Assembly (NCBI GenBank): GCA_023417735.1
Contig: JAEZEK010000101.1
Span: 1-7,568 of the forward strand
Length of the DNA stretch: 7,568 nt
Direction of reading: 5' to 3'
Source: Pseudomonadota bacterium
Lineage (GTDB): Bacteria > Pseudomonadota > Alphaproteobacteria > Rhizobiales > Afifellaceae
The position numbers and the translations under genes were made by a program. The notes beneath the pieces were generated by a model. The model ran no database searches and was not told the DNA's origin. It saw nothing but the letters and a program-made list of their open reading frames with translations. This document shows, piece by piece, positions 6,511 to 7,568 of the stretch. The first letter of the stretch is position 1; the number at the start of each line of letters is the position of its first letter.

Positions 6511-7523
6511 TGACGAAATTGACAGTGTCGCGCCGGGAGTTCGTGGTCGGCTCGCTCGCCGCCTCGACGGTTCTGGCGAGCGGGTGGCCGGCCTTCGCGC
6601 AGGCGCAGAGCATCGACATCGGCACGATGGCGGCCGGCAGCTCCTGGTACCAGTACGGCATCCAGATGGCGCAGTTCCTGCAGGCGGCGCTGCCCGCCGG
6701 CGGCACCGTGAACGTCCGGCCCTACGCCGCCGCCGTCGGCAACGTGAAGCTCATCAATTCCGGCGAGCGCATCCAGGTCGGCATGACCTTCAGCTGCAAC
6801 CTGCAATGGGCGCTGCAGAACATGACCGACGTGCAGGACGCCACGGCGGAGAACGTGCGGGCGCTCGCCGGCAACCTCGACCAGTACTACCTGGTGATCG
6901 TGACGAAGGCCGGCAGCGGGTTCGGAAACCTGTCCGAGGCGCTCGCGGCGAAGAAGCCCGTCCGCTTCACCTGCCTGCAGCCCGGCTCGCTCGGCGCGGT
7001 GACGACCGAGATGCTGCTGCGCGCCCACGGCATCGACGAGGCGACGCTGAAGAGCTGGGGCGGCTCCATCAACCGCGGCGCGCTCGAGGCGGCGGCAGCG
7101 GCCCTCGTCGAGGGCAAGGCCGACGTCTGGGTCCAGCCCGCCGCGGTCGGCCACCCGAAGGTGCAGGAGATCGCCTACACCCACGACGTCGAGTGGTGCA
7201 CGATCACCGACGAGGCCATGCAGAAGATGGTCGACCTCGGCTACCAGCGCGCCGTCCTGCCGGCCGGCTCGTTCGATGACATGACGGGCGACATGACGGT
7301 CCCCGGCGCCACCACGGTGCTCATCGTGAACAAGGACATGCCGGAGGACCTCGCCTACGGCCTGACCAAGCAGCTGATCGAGAACGCCGAGGCGCTCAAG
7401 TCGCAGAACAAGGCGCTCTCGCCGTTCGACCCGAAGATCGCCTGGAAGCCGGAGAATGTCGGCGGCGTGCCGCTCCATCCGGGCGCCGAGCGCGCCTATC
7501 GCGATGCGGGCATGATGGGCTGA
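6510..7523 (+). CDS. TAXI-family TRAP transporter solute-binding protein
   Basis: Periplasmic 337-residue binding protein that presents substrate to the fused permease encoded just upstream. The N-terminus has a twin-arginine signal, SRREFVV (7-13), then a hydrophobic stretch and a cleavage site after PAFA (27-30) or AQA (30-32), so export in folded form is likely. The mature part shows TAXI-family (NMT1-like) layout: a first strand IDIGTMAAGSSWYQYG (35-50), a central GSLGAVTTEMLLRAHGI (159-175), and the C-terminal PLHPGAERAYRDAG (321-334). The usual TGGxxGxYY opening is altered to GTMAAGSSWYQ, which may reflect a different ligand pocket. Three cysteines remain (96, 155, 230). The ATG shares one base with the permease stop (TGATG) and follows AAAGGGAGG (6496-6504) by five bases, so strong, coupled translation is expected. 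Permease-before-binding-protein is a less common order. Confidence 0.92.
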   Translation: MTKLTVSRREFVVGSLAASTVLASGWPAFAQAQSIDIGTMAAGSSWYQYGIQMAQFLQAALPAGGTVNVRPYAAAVGNVKLINSGERIQVGMTFSCNLQWALQNMTDVQDATAENVRALAGNLDQYYLVIVTKAGSGFGNLSEALAAKKPVRFTCLQPGSLGAVTTEMLLRAHGIDEATLKSWGGSINRGALEAAAAALVEGKADVWVQPAAVGHPKVQEIAYTHDVEWCTITDEAMQKMVDLGYQRAVLPAGSFDDMTGDMTVPGATTVLIVNKDMPEDLAYGLTKQLIENAEALKSQNKALSPFDPKIAWKPENVGGVPLHPGAERAYRDAGMMG

Positions 7524-7568
7524 GACCGCGCCCGGCCGCGCCCCCCCCCGGCGGCCCAGCCCCCCGTA
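7524..7568. other. C-rich tail after the binding-protein gene
   Basis: The last 45 bases hold no gene start and no convincing terminator. There is a run of about nine Cs (7541-7549) and another of six near the end (7560-7565). A weak 4-bp stem, CGCG (7527-7530) with CGCG (7537-7540), precedes the first run, but no T tract follows on the plus strand. Long C runs are prone to sequencing error and to slippage. The window ends before the next gene can be seen. Confidence 0.5.

Noticed and set aside
6366..7478. 370-codon minus-strand open frame opposite the binding protein
   Set aside because: No motif, biased composition, antisense to a clear gene.
7527..7540. Hairpin after the binding-protein gene as a terminator
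   Set aside because: Only four base pairs and followed by C runs rather than a T tract on the plus strand.
1..7568. Mobile elements, CRISPR arrays, tRNA or rRNA genes
   Set aside because: No transposase motifs, terminal inverted repeats, regularly spaced repeats or cloverleaf-like sequences were seen.

Overview
The window is a high-GC stretch (about two thirds G+C by eye) in which coding frames end almost every codon in G or C. Alpha-proteobacterial gene families dominate, and a Rhizobiales- or Rhodospirillales-like host is the best guess; this rests on composition and gene content only. It reads as a catabolic and transport locus for an organic acid, most likely aromatic. I recognise five full-length protein genes, one plausible small ORF, two candidate promoters, and several palindromes or hairpins. 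I see no mobile element, CRISPR array, tRNA or rRNA.

Layout: (1) 1-215 is a leader with a candidate sigma70 promoter and two short upstream ORFs chained by overlapping stop/start codons. (2) 216-1757 (+) encodes a UbiD-family prenylated-FMN decarboxylase with its catalytic Arg/Glu/Glu set intact. (3) 1758-1826 holds a strong GC hairpin. (4) 1827-2573 (+) encodes an eight-segment TSUP (TauE/SafE-type) anion transporter. (5) 2577-4211 (-) encodes an ANL-superfamily acyl/aryl-CoA ligase of benzoate-CoA-ligase type; it converges on the TSUP gene with only 3 bases between the stops. (6) 4212-4548 is a divergent control region with a perfect 14-bp palindrome, a TTGACA promoter candidate on the plus strand and a 31-codon ORF with a strong ribosome binding site. 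(7) 4549-6510 (+) encodes a fused TRAP-transporter permease of the TAXI class. (8) 6510-7523 (+) encodes its TAXI solute-binding protein, with a twin-arginine signal and a start codon overlapping the permease stop. (9) 7524-7568 is a short C-rich tail.

How the parts could work together (inference): the Tat-exported TAXI protein captures a carboxylate in the periplasm and hands it to the fused permease. The CoA ligase activates it to a CoA thioester. The UbiD-type enzyme removes (or adds) a carboxyl group, either on the free acid or on a CoA ester. The TSUP protein moves an anionic by-product or a second substrate. The order of the enzymes and the substrate cannot be read from the sequence. 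The flavin prenyltransferase (UbiX) that UbiD enzymes depend on is not in this window. I found no wholly new protein family. The most unusual elements are the small ORFs placed just ahead of the decarboxylase and the permease, and the unassigned pathway formed by this gene combination.
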